A stretch of DNA of 64,000 nt from Heterobasidion occidentale (lineage: Eukaryota > Basidiomycota > Agaricomycetes > Russulales > Bondarzewiaceae), in NCBI GenBank assembly GCA_039111635.1, contig JBCAQO010000002.1:682001-746000 (forward strand), written 5' to 3'. Positions 10,958 through 21,611 of this stretch are shown piece after piece. Within the stretch, counting starts at the first letter, position 1; the number at the start of each line of letters is the position of its first letter. A program made the translations under genes and the position numbers. The notes under the pieces were generated by a model, which did not search any database, was not told the origin of the DNA, and was given only the letters and a program-made list of their open reading frames with translations.

Positions 10958-12245
10958 ATGACTAGCATCACCGAAATCCTGCCCAACCTCCAAGGTCGTT
11001 TCATCGACAACGACTCCCTCATGCTGCTCGATATGGTAGGCTCTGGAGCCTACGGCGCTGTCTATCGCGCTATTGAGACACGTTCACCGACGCCGCGCCA
11101 GTTCGCGGTAAAGGTGCTCCTCCGCTACGACCCAGAGCATCACATTACCGAATACCAGACCCATGAGGTTAACATGCACTGGCGCGCCTCGTCGCACCCG
11201 AACGTCGTCACCCTCGACCGCGTTGTCAAATGCGACGAGTACTTCATCTTCGTGGTCATGGACCTGTGCACATCTGGCGACCTGTTCGACGCGGTCACCG
11301 ACCGCCAGGTATACTACCGAAACGACGGGAACGTGAAGCGGGCCTTCACTCAGCTCATCGACGCCCTTCAGTACTGCCACGAGAAGAGCATCTACCACCG
11401 CGATCTGAAGCCCGACAACGTCCTCTGCTCCCCTGACGGCTCGCAGGTCTACCTCACCGACTTCGGCCTTGCGACCTCCCACAATTGGGTTGACTGCTGG
11501 GGTACCGGGACGTCCTCTTTCATGAGTCCTCGTAAGCCGCGCTCGACACACCCCTATACAAAGTCAAGGTCACTGACCCTTTCGTGCAGAGTGCTGCGGC
11601 CAAGACCCCTCTTCGCACAAGTTCGATGCCCGCCTCGCGGACATCTGGGCGCTCGGCATCATACTCCTGAACATGCTCACGAGCCACAGCCCCTGGGAGG
11701 CGCCCACGTTCGACGACCCCAGCTTCGCGAAGTTCCTCGTCGACCCGGATCACCTCGTCAATGTCCTCCCCATCTCGCGCGAGGCGAATCGCCTCGTGCG
11801 GCGCATCCTCACCTTCCAGCCGCACCTGCGCATCTCGCTCATGGAGCTCCGCCGTGAGGTCGGCCGTATCAGCACCTTCTTCATGACCGACGCTGAGCTC
11901 GCCAAGGCGCCCAGACACGCGCGCATAGCCGCGAAGGACTGTGTGATGCTGAAGCGTCGCAACAAATACGTGGACATGGACGCGCCCGGGATCGTCTCCC
12001 CCTCGCCCGGGCCTCCAATGAACGCGGAGCTCCCGCACCTTACAATTGAGGATTCCGATGAGAGCGATGAGAGCGGCGCAGTTACCCCTGAGACGCTCCC
12101 CTCAGACTTCGATGTTGAAGATTGTGATGACCTTTTTGGCGGGCTGATGTTAGAGTCGCTGTCCGTTCGCATTCCTGAGGCGTACAATCACAGAGAGGGG
12201 GACTGCCCTCTGCGAGTCGTGGGAGAGGAGGGCATCTACAACTGA
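10958..12245 (+). CDS. Serine/threonine protein kinase, Ran1/Pat1-Ksp1-like
   Basis: Two exons, 10958-11531 and 11590-12245. The ATG at 10958 has context CACCATGA; the in-frame upstream TTG is not a plausible start. Kinase motifs in order: Gly loop GSGAYGAVYR, VAIK-type Lys in FAVKVLL, catalytic loop YHRDLKPDNVL, DFGLA, a TGTSSFMSPQ segment in place of the usual APE, and DIWALGIILLNM. The catalytic domain occupies about residues 20-300. The C-terminal ~120 residues are acidic and Ser-rich (EDSDESDESGAV) without a known domain. The GTGTSSFMSP signature is that of the fungal Ran1/Pat1/Ksp1 group, which controls nutrition, meiosis or pseudohyphal growth in yeasts. The role in this fungus is inferred only. 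Confidence 0.85.
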
Positions 12246-12543
12246 TGCGCCTCAAGATCCTCCGGTCCTGGTCTGCTGGTCAGATCTTGAACTATACTAT
12301 ACACATACCCACATATACCCTAATTTTAAAACAATAAGCGATATCACACACTCTGCGTGAACAATGAAATTGAGTGAGAATGATTGTGCGAGCTTTAAGT
12401 AAAGGAAGATGCCGAACAGTGCCGGCGTTGTTTGATTCAGAGGCTGTTGCCAAACAATCGTCCGAATCCGGCAACTCCTCCTGCACTTGAGCTGTCCGTC
12501 TAATTGTCCGCCTAATATACCCCGTCCATCGACTCTACGCACG

Positions 12544-13636
12544 ATGTCCGCCTCTCTCATTCTAAAAAAGACAGCAAAAAATGCGTCGAAAAGCAAAAGC
12601 AAGGAGAAGCATGCCAAGGGCAAAGAACGGGCGCACGACGAGGTCACAGAGGCGCGGAATGAGGGCACCGACCCCAAATGGACCTACGCGCCCCCTGAGG
12701 GCGCTGTCGTACCCGACATTGAGAACATCGAGTTTGGAGAGTTTGATTACGACCAATTCAAGGGCGACGACGACGCGGAGCTCTGGCTCGTGCGCGTCCC
12801 GGACAATGTGCGTCGACCTCGCCGCTCCTTCATCACTCCCGCCTGAACACCCCTCCCGCGCGGCTGCGCCAATCTGTGACTGCGCCGTGTTTATATGTTT
12901 CGTAGATCAAGCCAAAACATCTCAAGGACGTGCGGATATCGGCGCCGCCGCCCTCTTCGCGCACTGTCAAGGTCGGCCGCCTGGAGCGCAAAACCGGATC
13001 GTACGATATATGGGCCCTAGGCGCCGACGACGAGGCGGACGGCGACGTAGGAGCCGGCGTCGGGGGCGAAGAGCTGCGCGCGCTGTCCGCGCTGCTCCCT
13101 CGCCCGAAGAAAGGCGGGAAGCTCTACCTCGGTGCGTCTCCCTCGAACGCTTCTCTCTCGCGACTCACGACTCCCGCACGCATCTCCATCTGACCGTTCG
13201 CTTTGCCAACGCAGCGCCCAAGCCCATCGCTCGGCACCTCGTCTTCGCCGCGTCCCCCCCTATTCCCTTAGCCCCTGAGTCCGACCCTGGCGCCGAGCCA
13301 GCAACTGCCCAAGCCGACGCGCACGTTCACAAAAATCCGCCACGGCCCTCTTACCCTGACGCGGTCCTCAAACATCGCTTCCTTCCATACGGCTCGCGCG
13401 GGGCGCCAGGGATAGACCCGACGTCCGCCCCTCAAGCAGCCCCTATCGATGCTGACATCGAGATGGTCTCCGACGACATCGAAATTACGTCAAAGTCTGC
13501 AGCCCACGAGAAAGCGAGTAGTCCTAAGAAAAGCGGGGCCAAAGACGGTGGCAAAAAGGAAAAGGAGAAAGGGAAGAAGCGCAAAGTGGATGGGGAGCTG
13601 CCGAAGCGAACGAAGAAGGCGAAAACGGACGGTTAA
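12544..13636 (+). CDS. Probable RNA polymerase I subunit RPA34/RPA34.5
   Basis: Three exons, 12544-12807, 12906-13131 and 13215-13636, all in phase. The N-terminus is Lys-rich, then comes an acidic stretch (IENIEFGEFDYDQFKGDDDA) leading into ELWLVRVPDN|IKPKHLKDVRI. The C-terminal third is strongly basic (KKSGAKDGGKKEKEKGKKRK) and should target the nucleus/nucleolus. This arrangement, a small folded LWLxRxP...KPKHL domain with a Lys-rich tail, matches the RPA34.5 family that dimerises with RPA49 on Pol I. The sequence is fast-evolving, so the assignment is moderate; an unrelated nucleolar protein is the main alternative. Confidence 0.65.
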
Positions 13637-13935
13637 CCTGCTCTTTGCGCTTGTGAAATAAAAGTACCCTACACGTTGCTTATTATGATGCGATCGCCTG
13701 CTCCTTGTGGCGCTCTAAACGACAATTGATAAGATCCTTGGGGTACAAAGGCGACAATTCTGATTCAAAAAATGATAAATTAGAACAAATGTGTTTATGT
13801 GGATCCTCCATGCCGTATGATATATGATTATGTAGATGCGATGCGATGTACGATCATGAATGCGGTATAGTATGCGATGAAACATGCATAGACATGAATA
13901 ACGTGAGCCGGCCCAAGGTTTATGTGGGTCGAGGG

Positions 13936-15879
13936 CTACGGTTTTGATCCGACAGATACGCCCATGACGGACACGAGCTCGAAACACACGACAAGGAGGA
14001 GCTGGCCGACCAGATCCATGAGTGCGGAATGTACAGGCAGCGCATACATGTCGGGGTCGAAGCCGCGTGACCACAGGAAGTCTGTCAGATATCGGGCGAC
14101 GACGAGGGACATAAACACCTATAGCAAGGAAAAGCGTCAGGCGACTCTGAAAGGGGAAAGAGACCAGGGGCAGAATAGGGCGAGCACGCACTGCGAAGCA
14201 AAAGAAAAAGACGGAGGCCGCGACGAAGGGGAAGGGGAGCCGGAGCCAATTGAGCGCGCGCAGGACGGCGAGGAAGATGACTTCTACAGGTAGGGTGACG
14301 AAGAACAGCGTGAGCATGACCAAGCGCGGACTCGGTTCCGTGCGTGAGGGTTTGCGTGCGAAGGAGGAGATGCTTGTGGTAGGAAGAGAGCCCGCGACAG
14401 ACGCATGAAGAGACGTGGAAAGGCGCGAGACGAGGATGGAGCCGACACTGCCGGGTAGCCCTACACGCATATAAGCAGGGGTCGAGAGGTAGATAAAGAG
14501 AAGAGGGCGCTACCACTGATGGCGACGGCCAAGAGTGCAAAGCCTTCGTAACGGCTGACGAACATATCCAGAATGATGCCCGTGCCGCTGCTGATGATCA
14601 TGGCACCGAGTAGGGGTGACCAACCCTGCATTAACAGGTCCTTGACATGCGGATTGCGGCGCGTGAGGACCGCACACCCAACAGAAGAGCACACGATGAG
14701 GACTATCACGATGAATGGAACAGGAGTACCGAGAAATCTGATGAGAATGGTGGATGTCACCCCGAGAAGGAAGAGGGTGACGAGGTCTCCCAGGCAAGAG
14801 GCGATGGGTGGGGCAATGTTATCTGTGAGATGCGTGGCCTTTAATGTCATAGAATACTTATCGATGGCAAGGTATGTCCATACCAGGATCCCGACCGAAT
14901 TTTCGGCAGAGGACTATTAGCCCACACATGAAAGAGCCAAGAACAATTGCGGAAAGGCACGCAGCGGACATGGCAGTAGAGGCGACCATGACAATTCTGC
15001 ACAACAATTTTACCTGTCGTCAGCGTTGAGAATGGCCCTGCACTATGAGGACGCACTCGGAGAAACCAGACTTAGGGCGCGGGTCACCCAAAGGGCGCGC
15101 AGGGTATGGCGTTCGAACGTTGTGCAGGAAGCGGCGTGAGAACAGGGTCTCATCAGCGCTGCCGGGCTCTGGAGGAGGCGGCGGCGGGGGTCCGGGGGGA
15201 ACGATGAGGCCGAGGACGATGGACACGAGTGCAGCGACGAAGGAAACCACGGCGGCTTGCACCTGCAAAAGGGTTAGATTGCCCCACACGATGGCGTTGC
15301 GGGTTTTTGCGCTGTCGAGGTCGCCCATGTTAGCCGCCGTGCCCAGGCGAGCAGAGAGGTTCATCTCAAGGTTTCCCTTGAGGTTCAGGACGACGGGGAT
15401 GATCATGATGAGCTCGTTAATGCGACTCATGGCCTTCCAACGCTGTCCACGGAAGAAAGACATATAGGTTCTCAGAAGCTGTATAATGATGACGTGACGC
15501 ACCGAGACATGATCTAGCAGTTCACCGGTGAACATAAGTCCAATTGTGGTGAACAGCAGGGTGGGGGCAGTCTTTGGCCCTCAGCTCGATGTGATTCGTT
15601 TACGTCCATCGATAGACGCACCTCGACAACGATGCTTCCCGTCTGTGCCCATAATCCCCTCTCGGCTTTTGTCGACTCGTCGCGCCAGCGCGTGTTCTCG
15701 CCCAGGCCAAGCAGAGCCGTCTCACCCTCATCGCCGTCCTCCGATGCGTGATCCTCGTCCTCGACCGGCGGGTAGTGTGTCCTGTCAAGCAGGCGTGGGT
15801 TGGGGGTAACGGCAATATCCTCGAGGTGGGTCATCTCAATGTCATCGTCGTCCGAGCTGGAGGTAGAATCTGAGTGCAT
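13936..15879 (-). CDS. SLC41 / MgtE-type divalent cation (Mg2+) transporter
   Basis: Multi-pass membrane protein, predicted plasma or organelle membrane. Start MHSDSTSSSDDDDIEMTHLE at 15879 (acidic cytosolic tail, DEDHASEDGDEGETALLGLG), stop CTA at 13936-13938. The first MgtE-like domain has GLMFTGELLD and the family hallmark IPVVLNLKGNLEMNLSARLG followed by TAANMGDLD and IVWGNLTLLQVQAAVVSFVA. The second half has NIAPPIASCLGDLVTLFLL, QGWSPLLGAMIISSGTG and a final LMDLVGQLLLVVCFELV. The twin-domain layout and the two LKGNLEM / APPIASCLGD blocks are those of SLC41A transporters. A Pro-rich loop (PPGPPPPPPPEPG) separates the domains. At least five short introns. Confidence 0.9.
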
Positions 15880-16154
15880 CGTCGCGGACGGCGGCGACGA
15901 TGGACACGCTCAGGCTCGGTCGTGAGTGCCTGTTCTCCGGATTACCCAATTTGGGGCGTGGGAAACTGCGTCGCTGTGGCAGGCCGTAAACCTTGTCTTC
16001 GCACTCGAACCTCCTCCTCCTCGTCCCGCCATTTCTCCTCCTTCTGCCTTCTCAACCACCTCCGATTTTGTGCTCATTCAACTTTCCGTTGCTAGTTTCA
16101 CTGTTAGCATTGCTTTCTTGGTGCATGCAACCGCGCTCGCCATCCACATGCACC
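15880..16154. promoter_or_regulatory. Shared divergent promoter of the SLC41 transporter and ADA3
   Basis: 275 bases between opposite start codons at 15879 (minus) and 16155 (plus). The right part is rich in CTCCTCC and TTCTC pyrimidine runs, typical of fungal transcription start zones. The ADA3 start has context CACCATGT. Confidence 0.6.
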
Positions 16155-18828
16155 ATGTCGTCAATCCTCTCCTCATACCCCCCACCCACCGAATTCCGCT
16201 CTTTGGTTGTCAAGAATCCTCCTGATTATATACCTCCCACGGAAGAGCTCGAGGCACTGCATGAGGAGCTGCTAGAGCTGAGGCAACGGAACCTCGAACG
16301 AGCAAAGAAGGCTGGGGATGATCTTAGAGCTATCCAGGAGTCGATGCGGCGGCTCAAGGAGAAGGAGAAGGGCAAGGCAAAGGCAGTTGATAAGTCCAAA
16401 CGCGAGCGCGGCTGTGCGTATATCCGCCTTCTTATTTTCTTCTCGGTCTAACGGTCGCATGTTTTACCCCCGCCCGGTTTCGTTTATTGTCTGTGCCTCT
16501 GCGCGAATGCCCTTTGTTGATCTCGGTCCCTCCCACTCCCTCTGGTGCCTACTCTTTCTGCTTTGCGTCTATACTGACGCTATGTGCTCCGGTCAATACC
16601 GTGTCATTGAATCGCTTCATTCCACTGGGTCTATGTTGCCTGTACGCGTTCTTCGCCTTCCATACCTCTCGGGATAACCCTCTTTCAAACGGGTGCAACC
16701 TGACCTCTTCTAAATCTTGTACCCTGTTTTAATCGCGCCACCCTAACGTTTATTGGTCGTTAATCATGTCTCAATTCTGCTTTCCTTGTCCTGAAATTAT
16801 GCTTGGGCCTTTGGTTCATCCCGCTTTATGCATGTGTCTCATAAATACGATGCGTGTCTTCTTCTGTCTCTGGCTGGCTGGCTGACTCTCGCTGCGGTCA
16901 CCTCATTGAATTCTGTTTCGCTCCCACCGTTTTTTTTGTCGCGCATAAATACTGTTTTAACTGGACAGTTACGCCCTTACCAGCCAGAGTGGAAGAGCAA
17001 CGACCACCAGCATACGTCCAACCAGGTCCCTCTGCACCTCGGTTCCCTTCCATACCTACTGCCCCCGCTCCCACATCATCATCCCGATCTTCAGTGGATC
17101 CTCGAAAGTCGTGAGTGGATCCCTCGTTCTTCTCACCACTCCCGTTCATACCAGATGCAGGATGCCTCATGATTCTAAATCTAAGAAGAAGAAGCGGAAG
17201 CGCGAGGAGGACACAGACGACGATACAGGTGCGCATACATAAATGGGATGCAAGTTATCGTCTCATTTTATGTCAGATATCAAATCATCCCGGATAGCCA
17301 CCCCTCCCGCACCTCATCCCCTCGCAACCTCTCACTCCTATCCCAGTCTTTCAAAGGCATTAAAGCCAGTGGCGTCCTTCGCAACTCCCCCAGCCAAGGT
17401 AATATCCTTGCTAGAACGCCACCATCTCGTCGCTGACCTCTCTCCTTGAAGCCTGGATCCGGTCCCGATTTCAATCTACCACCTAAATCCGAACTATCGA
17501 TCCTCCGGCCTCCAGTTCCGCCCCCGCCGATACCGGGGCCGAGTAAACCGACCGAAGTGAAGGAGGACTTTAGCAAATCAAAGCAGCCGTCGCAGGTCCT
17601 CGTGAACACGTTTTACACGAGCATTGAGCCATGGATACGGAACATTAAGGAGGAGGACGTCGGCTTTCTGGAGTACACAGGCGACGAGGTCGAGCCGTAC
17701 ATCCTCCCGCGGCTCGGGCGGCATTACACTGAGCAGTGGGAGGAGGAGGATATCGCTCTTTATGGCGCGCCCCTGCCATCGACGGAGACCATCCGAGCGA
17801 GTACCAGTTACGCTCGAGCCGCGGAGAAGGCTCCTTACCCCAAGTGGGACCCTGCTACGCTCAACGAGAACGATCTCACGGTAGAGGAGCGCGGGCACGG
17901 CCCGCTGACGGAGCGGCTGGTGAGTGCGCTGCTACCTGTGGAGGACTCGGTATGGAAGGGTGTGAAGGCAGCGGAGGAGGCAATGGAGGGCCGGCACGGA
18001 GTCGGGGCGGGCAGCGCAGCAGGGCGACAGGTGATCGTGGAAGACTTGGAGAAGCGGATTAAGGATAGTCTTCGATTTCATAAGTTGCTCGAGACGACGG
18101 TGAGCTGTTCGTTTTTTGTCCCCCTCCTCTTTTTTTTCCTAGTTCTGTGCTAGCTTTTGCAGAAACTTACTTGTCATGTGGTGCAGCCCGATTTTTCTGA
18201 TCCCGTTGACGATCCGATAGCCACTGCGCTTCGACACGCTCAGCGTGAGCTCCGTACAGTGGTTGCCACCAACAAGGCGCGTAAGGCGCGTCTTGCGGCC
18301 ATAGCGCGCGACCGGCTTGGCTATCAAGAGTATGTCGACCTGCGCGACTCGATTGACAAGAACATCACGACCCTCTATACCAAGCTCCAGAAGAAGGAGG
18401 GCCCAAAGTCGCACAAGAAGAAGAAAAAGTCGGTCGGTGGGGCTGCGGGTGAGGCGAACGGCAGCGGAAAGGGAAACGGGAACGGGAATGGGAACGGGAC
18501 GCCACCGCTGGGGACGTGGCCGGCGTCGGCGGGGCTTGGGCCAGACGAGGATAACGTGCTGAGGGTGCCGGACCAGCTAAGGCAGTTGGTGGCGACGCGG
18601 CGGCAGTGGGTGGATACGGTCGGCGGTGTTTTTGACGAAAAGCAGAGGGAGAATCCTGGCAGTATTTGGGGTTTGCCGCCACGCAGTGTGTTTGATGGTT
18701 TGGATGAGGATGTGAGAATACTTTTGGAGCGGCAGGACAGTGGTGGTGGTGGGACCGAGTCGAATGGCGCTTCTTCCGACGGGAAGGGTAAGGGGAAGAG
18801 GTCGAGGGACGAGATGGATATCGGGTAG
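16155..18828 (+). CDS. NGG1: Histone acetyltransferase SAGA/ADA complex subunit ADA3 (Ngg1)
   Basis: Nuclear scaffold that links Gcn5 and Ada2 in the HAT module. Predicted exons: 16155-16413, 16984-17110, 17161-17228, 17277-17398, 17452-18099 and 18187-18828; all phases agree. The N-terminus has YIPPTEELEALHEELLELRQ (coiled coil), then a basic patch KSKKKKRKREED, and a Pro-rich linker. The conserved C-terminal Ada3 domain includes PDFSDPVDDPIATALRHAQR, LRTVVATNKARKARL, then VPDQLRQLVATRRQWVDTVG and NPGSIWGLPPRSVFDGLDED. Gly/Asn repeats (GNGNGNGNG) interrupt the domain. The first intron, about 570 bases, is about ten times longer than its neighbours. The last acceptor could also be at 18160, adding ten residues. 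Confidence 0.9.
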
Positions 18829-19262
18829 TTGGTCGGGTGCTGTCGTTGTCGTCTTCGTTGTGTCGCCTTTGCACCTTGCTCTGGATGCCCCTGGAGTGAT
18901 AATTTTATTCCTCGTGTGGTTATCGTCCTCTCTCATCTCTCTGATCCCTCGGGTTTATGTTGTGTTTGCCACTACGCTGCAATGCGCATGTATGTGATCT
19001 TGGAAGGCACTGCAGATTGATATTCCATTTATCTTCTTTGGATGACAACTTGGAGATTTTATTTGTATCATTATAGCTAACGGAACTGCAGATGTATCCT
19101 AGTGTATCTTCAGCCGCTATCTCGAGGATTGAAGAGATCTCGAGGATTGGTTTGTCTGATAAGATAAGATGTAGATTTCTTCTGACTGACTCTCCTACCA
19201 GACTTTCCTTCCTAGGGCTGACCTCCATAGTCGTTCTTCATCTCTACTTGACTATCTTCGTC
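18829..19262. other. Intergenic region between ADA3 and THI20
   Basis: No coding signal. A 13-base direct repeat (ATCTCGAGGATTG) occurs twice, near 19119 and 19137, in the likely promoter of the thiamine gene. I saw no thiamine-pyrophosphate riboswitch core here. Confidence 0.45.
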
Positions 19263-21434
19263 ATGGAAGTGCAGGTCACTTTCAAAAGTGATCGCTCGAA
19301 TGAAGTCCCCGTGGTGATGACAATAGCAGGTTCGGACGCGAGTGGGGGTGCAGGAATTCAAGTAAGGGCACTGAATGTATCTCGAGCCTCGACAACTGAC
19401 AAGTATCTTTGTCTCATGACAGGCTGATCTCAAGACTTTCACCTCGCTTAAATGCTACGGAACAAGTGTCATCACTGCACTGACCGCCCAAAACACGATG
19501 GGAGTGCAGAACGTGCACCCAATCCCGCCGTCTTTCGTCAAGGAACAGGTCTGTTGCTAGCCCCCCCTTCATTTCACGCCGGACGGGTGTACAATTTATC
19601 TCCAAGTTTCATTCAGTGACTTCTGATATCCGTGTGCAAGCTATCAAGACAGGGATGCTAACTGACGCAGGAGTCACCGCTGCGGTCGCGGGCGCCCTGC
19701 GCACGGCGTACGCGAGCTCTGCTGTGCCACCACTCGTATGCGACCCAGTGACAGTGTCGACTTCTGGGCATGTACTCTTACAGCCAGATGCCGTCGACGT
19801 GATGATGCGTGAGCTCTTCCCGCTCGCGCGCGTCATCACCCCGAATAAATCAGAGGCGGAGCTTCTCTTGTCGCGTACGAGCGGACGCTCGCGCACGATC
19901 GAGTCGCTCGAAGATATGATCGTGGCCGCCGAAGAGCTCTTGTCGCTGGGACCTAATGCAGTTCTGGTCAAGGGCGGGCACCTCTCCGCGACCATGGCCG
20001 ACGTGGCGCGCGCGCGAGCGCAGCACCCGCAATTGGACGTCGAAGAAAGCGGCATGCTAGGGAAGAACATGGAGATTCTACTCGTGATGCAGGGCGAGAG
20101 AGACCCTGCGGACTTCCACCTCGTCGTCGACGTCCTTCAGGAAGTTGGTGGGACTAGGACGCTCTTTCTGCGACCGAGATTGGATTCAACAAGCACTCAT
20201 GGCACGGGGTGTACACTGAGTGCTGCGTTGGCATGTTTTCTGGCACAAGGATTCTCTAGTAAGTCGGGTGTCTGGCAGAGTGAGCCTTCCCCTCACATTC
20301 TATTAGCAAGGGAGTCGGTAAACAGGCTAGCATATACACTCACCAGGGAATCGCGACTGCCTTCCTTGTAGGTCACGGCCATGGCCCTCTCAACCATATG
20401 CACCCAATTCTGCATAGATGCATACCAACGTGAGCTGGTTCATTGCACCCCTTTCTTTGCAGGACATCAATGATATCATGACTCGTAAATATAGAGCGAC
20501 TGCGAATAATCCACACCCTTTTGTGAGAATGCTGATTGAGACAAATGCCTCTGTCTGGAAGCAATATGTTGAACATGACTTTGTCAAACAACTCGGAAGC
20601 GGAACCCTACCTAAGGAGTGTTTTGTTCATTTCATCAAGTGCGTCTAGACAGCTGCCTTTCCTACTCGTCATTCTGATGGCACTTTCCTCATAGACAAGA
20701 CTATCTATACCTAAAATATTATTCTCGGGCTTATGCGTCAGTCCTCCCCTGCTTCATCTTTTGACAAGATTCAATTACCCTATACGCAGCTTACTCGCAG
20801 CCAAGTCTCCTAATTATGTCGCCATTGGAGCGTCAGCAGAAATCATGTTACACGTAGTCCGCGAGAGCACCATGCACAGATCGTACTGCGAGAAGTGGGG
20901 CGTGACTCCAGAACAGCTGGATTCCACTGTCGAATCAGCTGCGTGTACGGCGTATGGCGCATACATTATGGATATGGGGCTGCAGGGTACGCCCGTTCCA
21001 ACTTGCCTTGCCGTAGAACCGGATATCAGCTAAACGTTTGTCGTTCTTTCAGGCGATACTTCACATTTGACCATGGCGCTCGCGGCGTGCTTACTTGGTT
21101 ACGGAGAAGTCGGGTTATGGCTTAAACGCGAAGCCTTGAAACCTAACACCTGGGTCAAGCTGGAAGGAAATCCGTACCGAAGTGGATAGATGACTATTCG
21201 GGAGAGGAATATCAGGACGCCGTTAAGAAGGTATAGGTGGGCGAGATTTTATGGCGGTGTTGATGATGATCTGATCGTGGGCCGATACGCATTTCAATCA
21301 ACGTAGAGAGGATTGAAGCGCAAGCAGCAGCTGACCCACCGTCACCGAAGAGGTTCGAAGAATGGCGGCTCGTATGGGAGAAGTGCACCCAGCTGGAGAA
21401 GCAGTTTTGGGACATGGGTCTGAATCTATCGTGA
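19263..21434 (+). CDS. THI20: Bifunctional HMP(-P) kinase / TenA thiaminase-II fusion (THI20 type), frame broken by apparent base losses
   Basis: Thiamine salvage and synthesis enzyme: the N-terminal ThiD domain phosphorylates hydroxymethylpyrimidine, the C-terminal TenA domain hydrolyses aminopyrimidine. Start [14 protein letters not shown] at 19263; exons 19263-19361 and 19423-19548 are in phase. ThiD motifs: [77 protein letters not shown]. The bridge is [13 protein letters not shown]. Ten[72 protein letters not shown] and a final [19 protein letters not shown]. The frame is lost at 21178-21185, where CGAAGTGG needs one more A to read RKWIDDY, and the introns near 20262-20307 and 20430-20462 do not join in phase. 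See findings. Confidence 0.88.
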
Positions 21435-21611
21435 ACAGCATGAAACGGAAACCAAGAATGACCAATGTACGAGTGGATCAAGCACGTACCGCTCCCCACA
21501 ACAAGTGTTGTCATGGATTGATGTCTTCCTCAGAAGCGTATTTTTGAAGGAAGAAGTGGTGTTTGTAGAGTAGTGTGTGTGTTATTGGTATGCAGTAAAT
21601 GAAGTCTATAT

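Noticed and set aside
19263..21434. Calling THI20 a pseudogene
   Set aside because: All catalytic motifs are conserved and the break at 21178 is repaired by one A; sequencing error is more likely.
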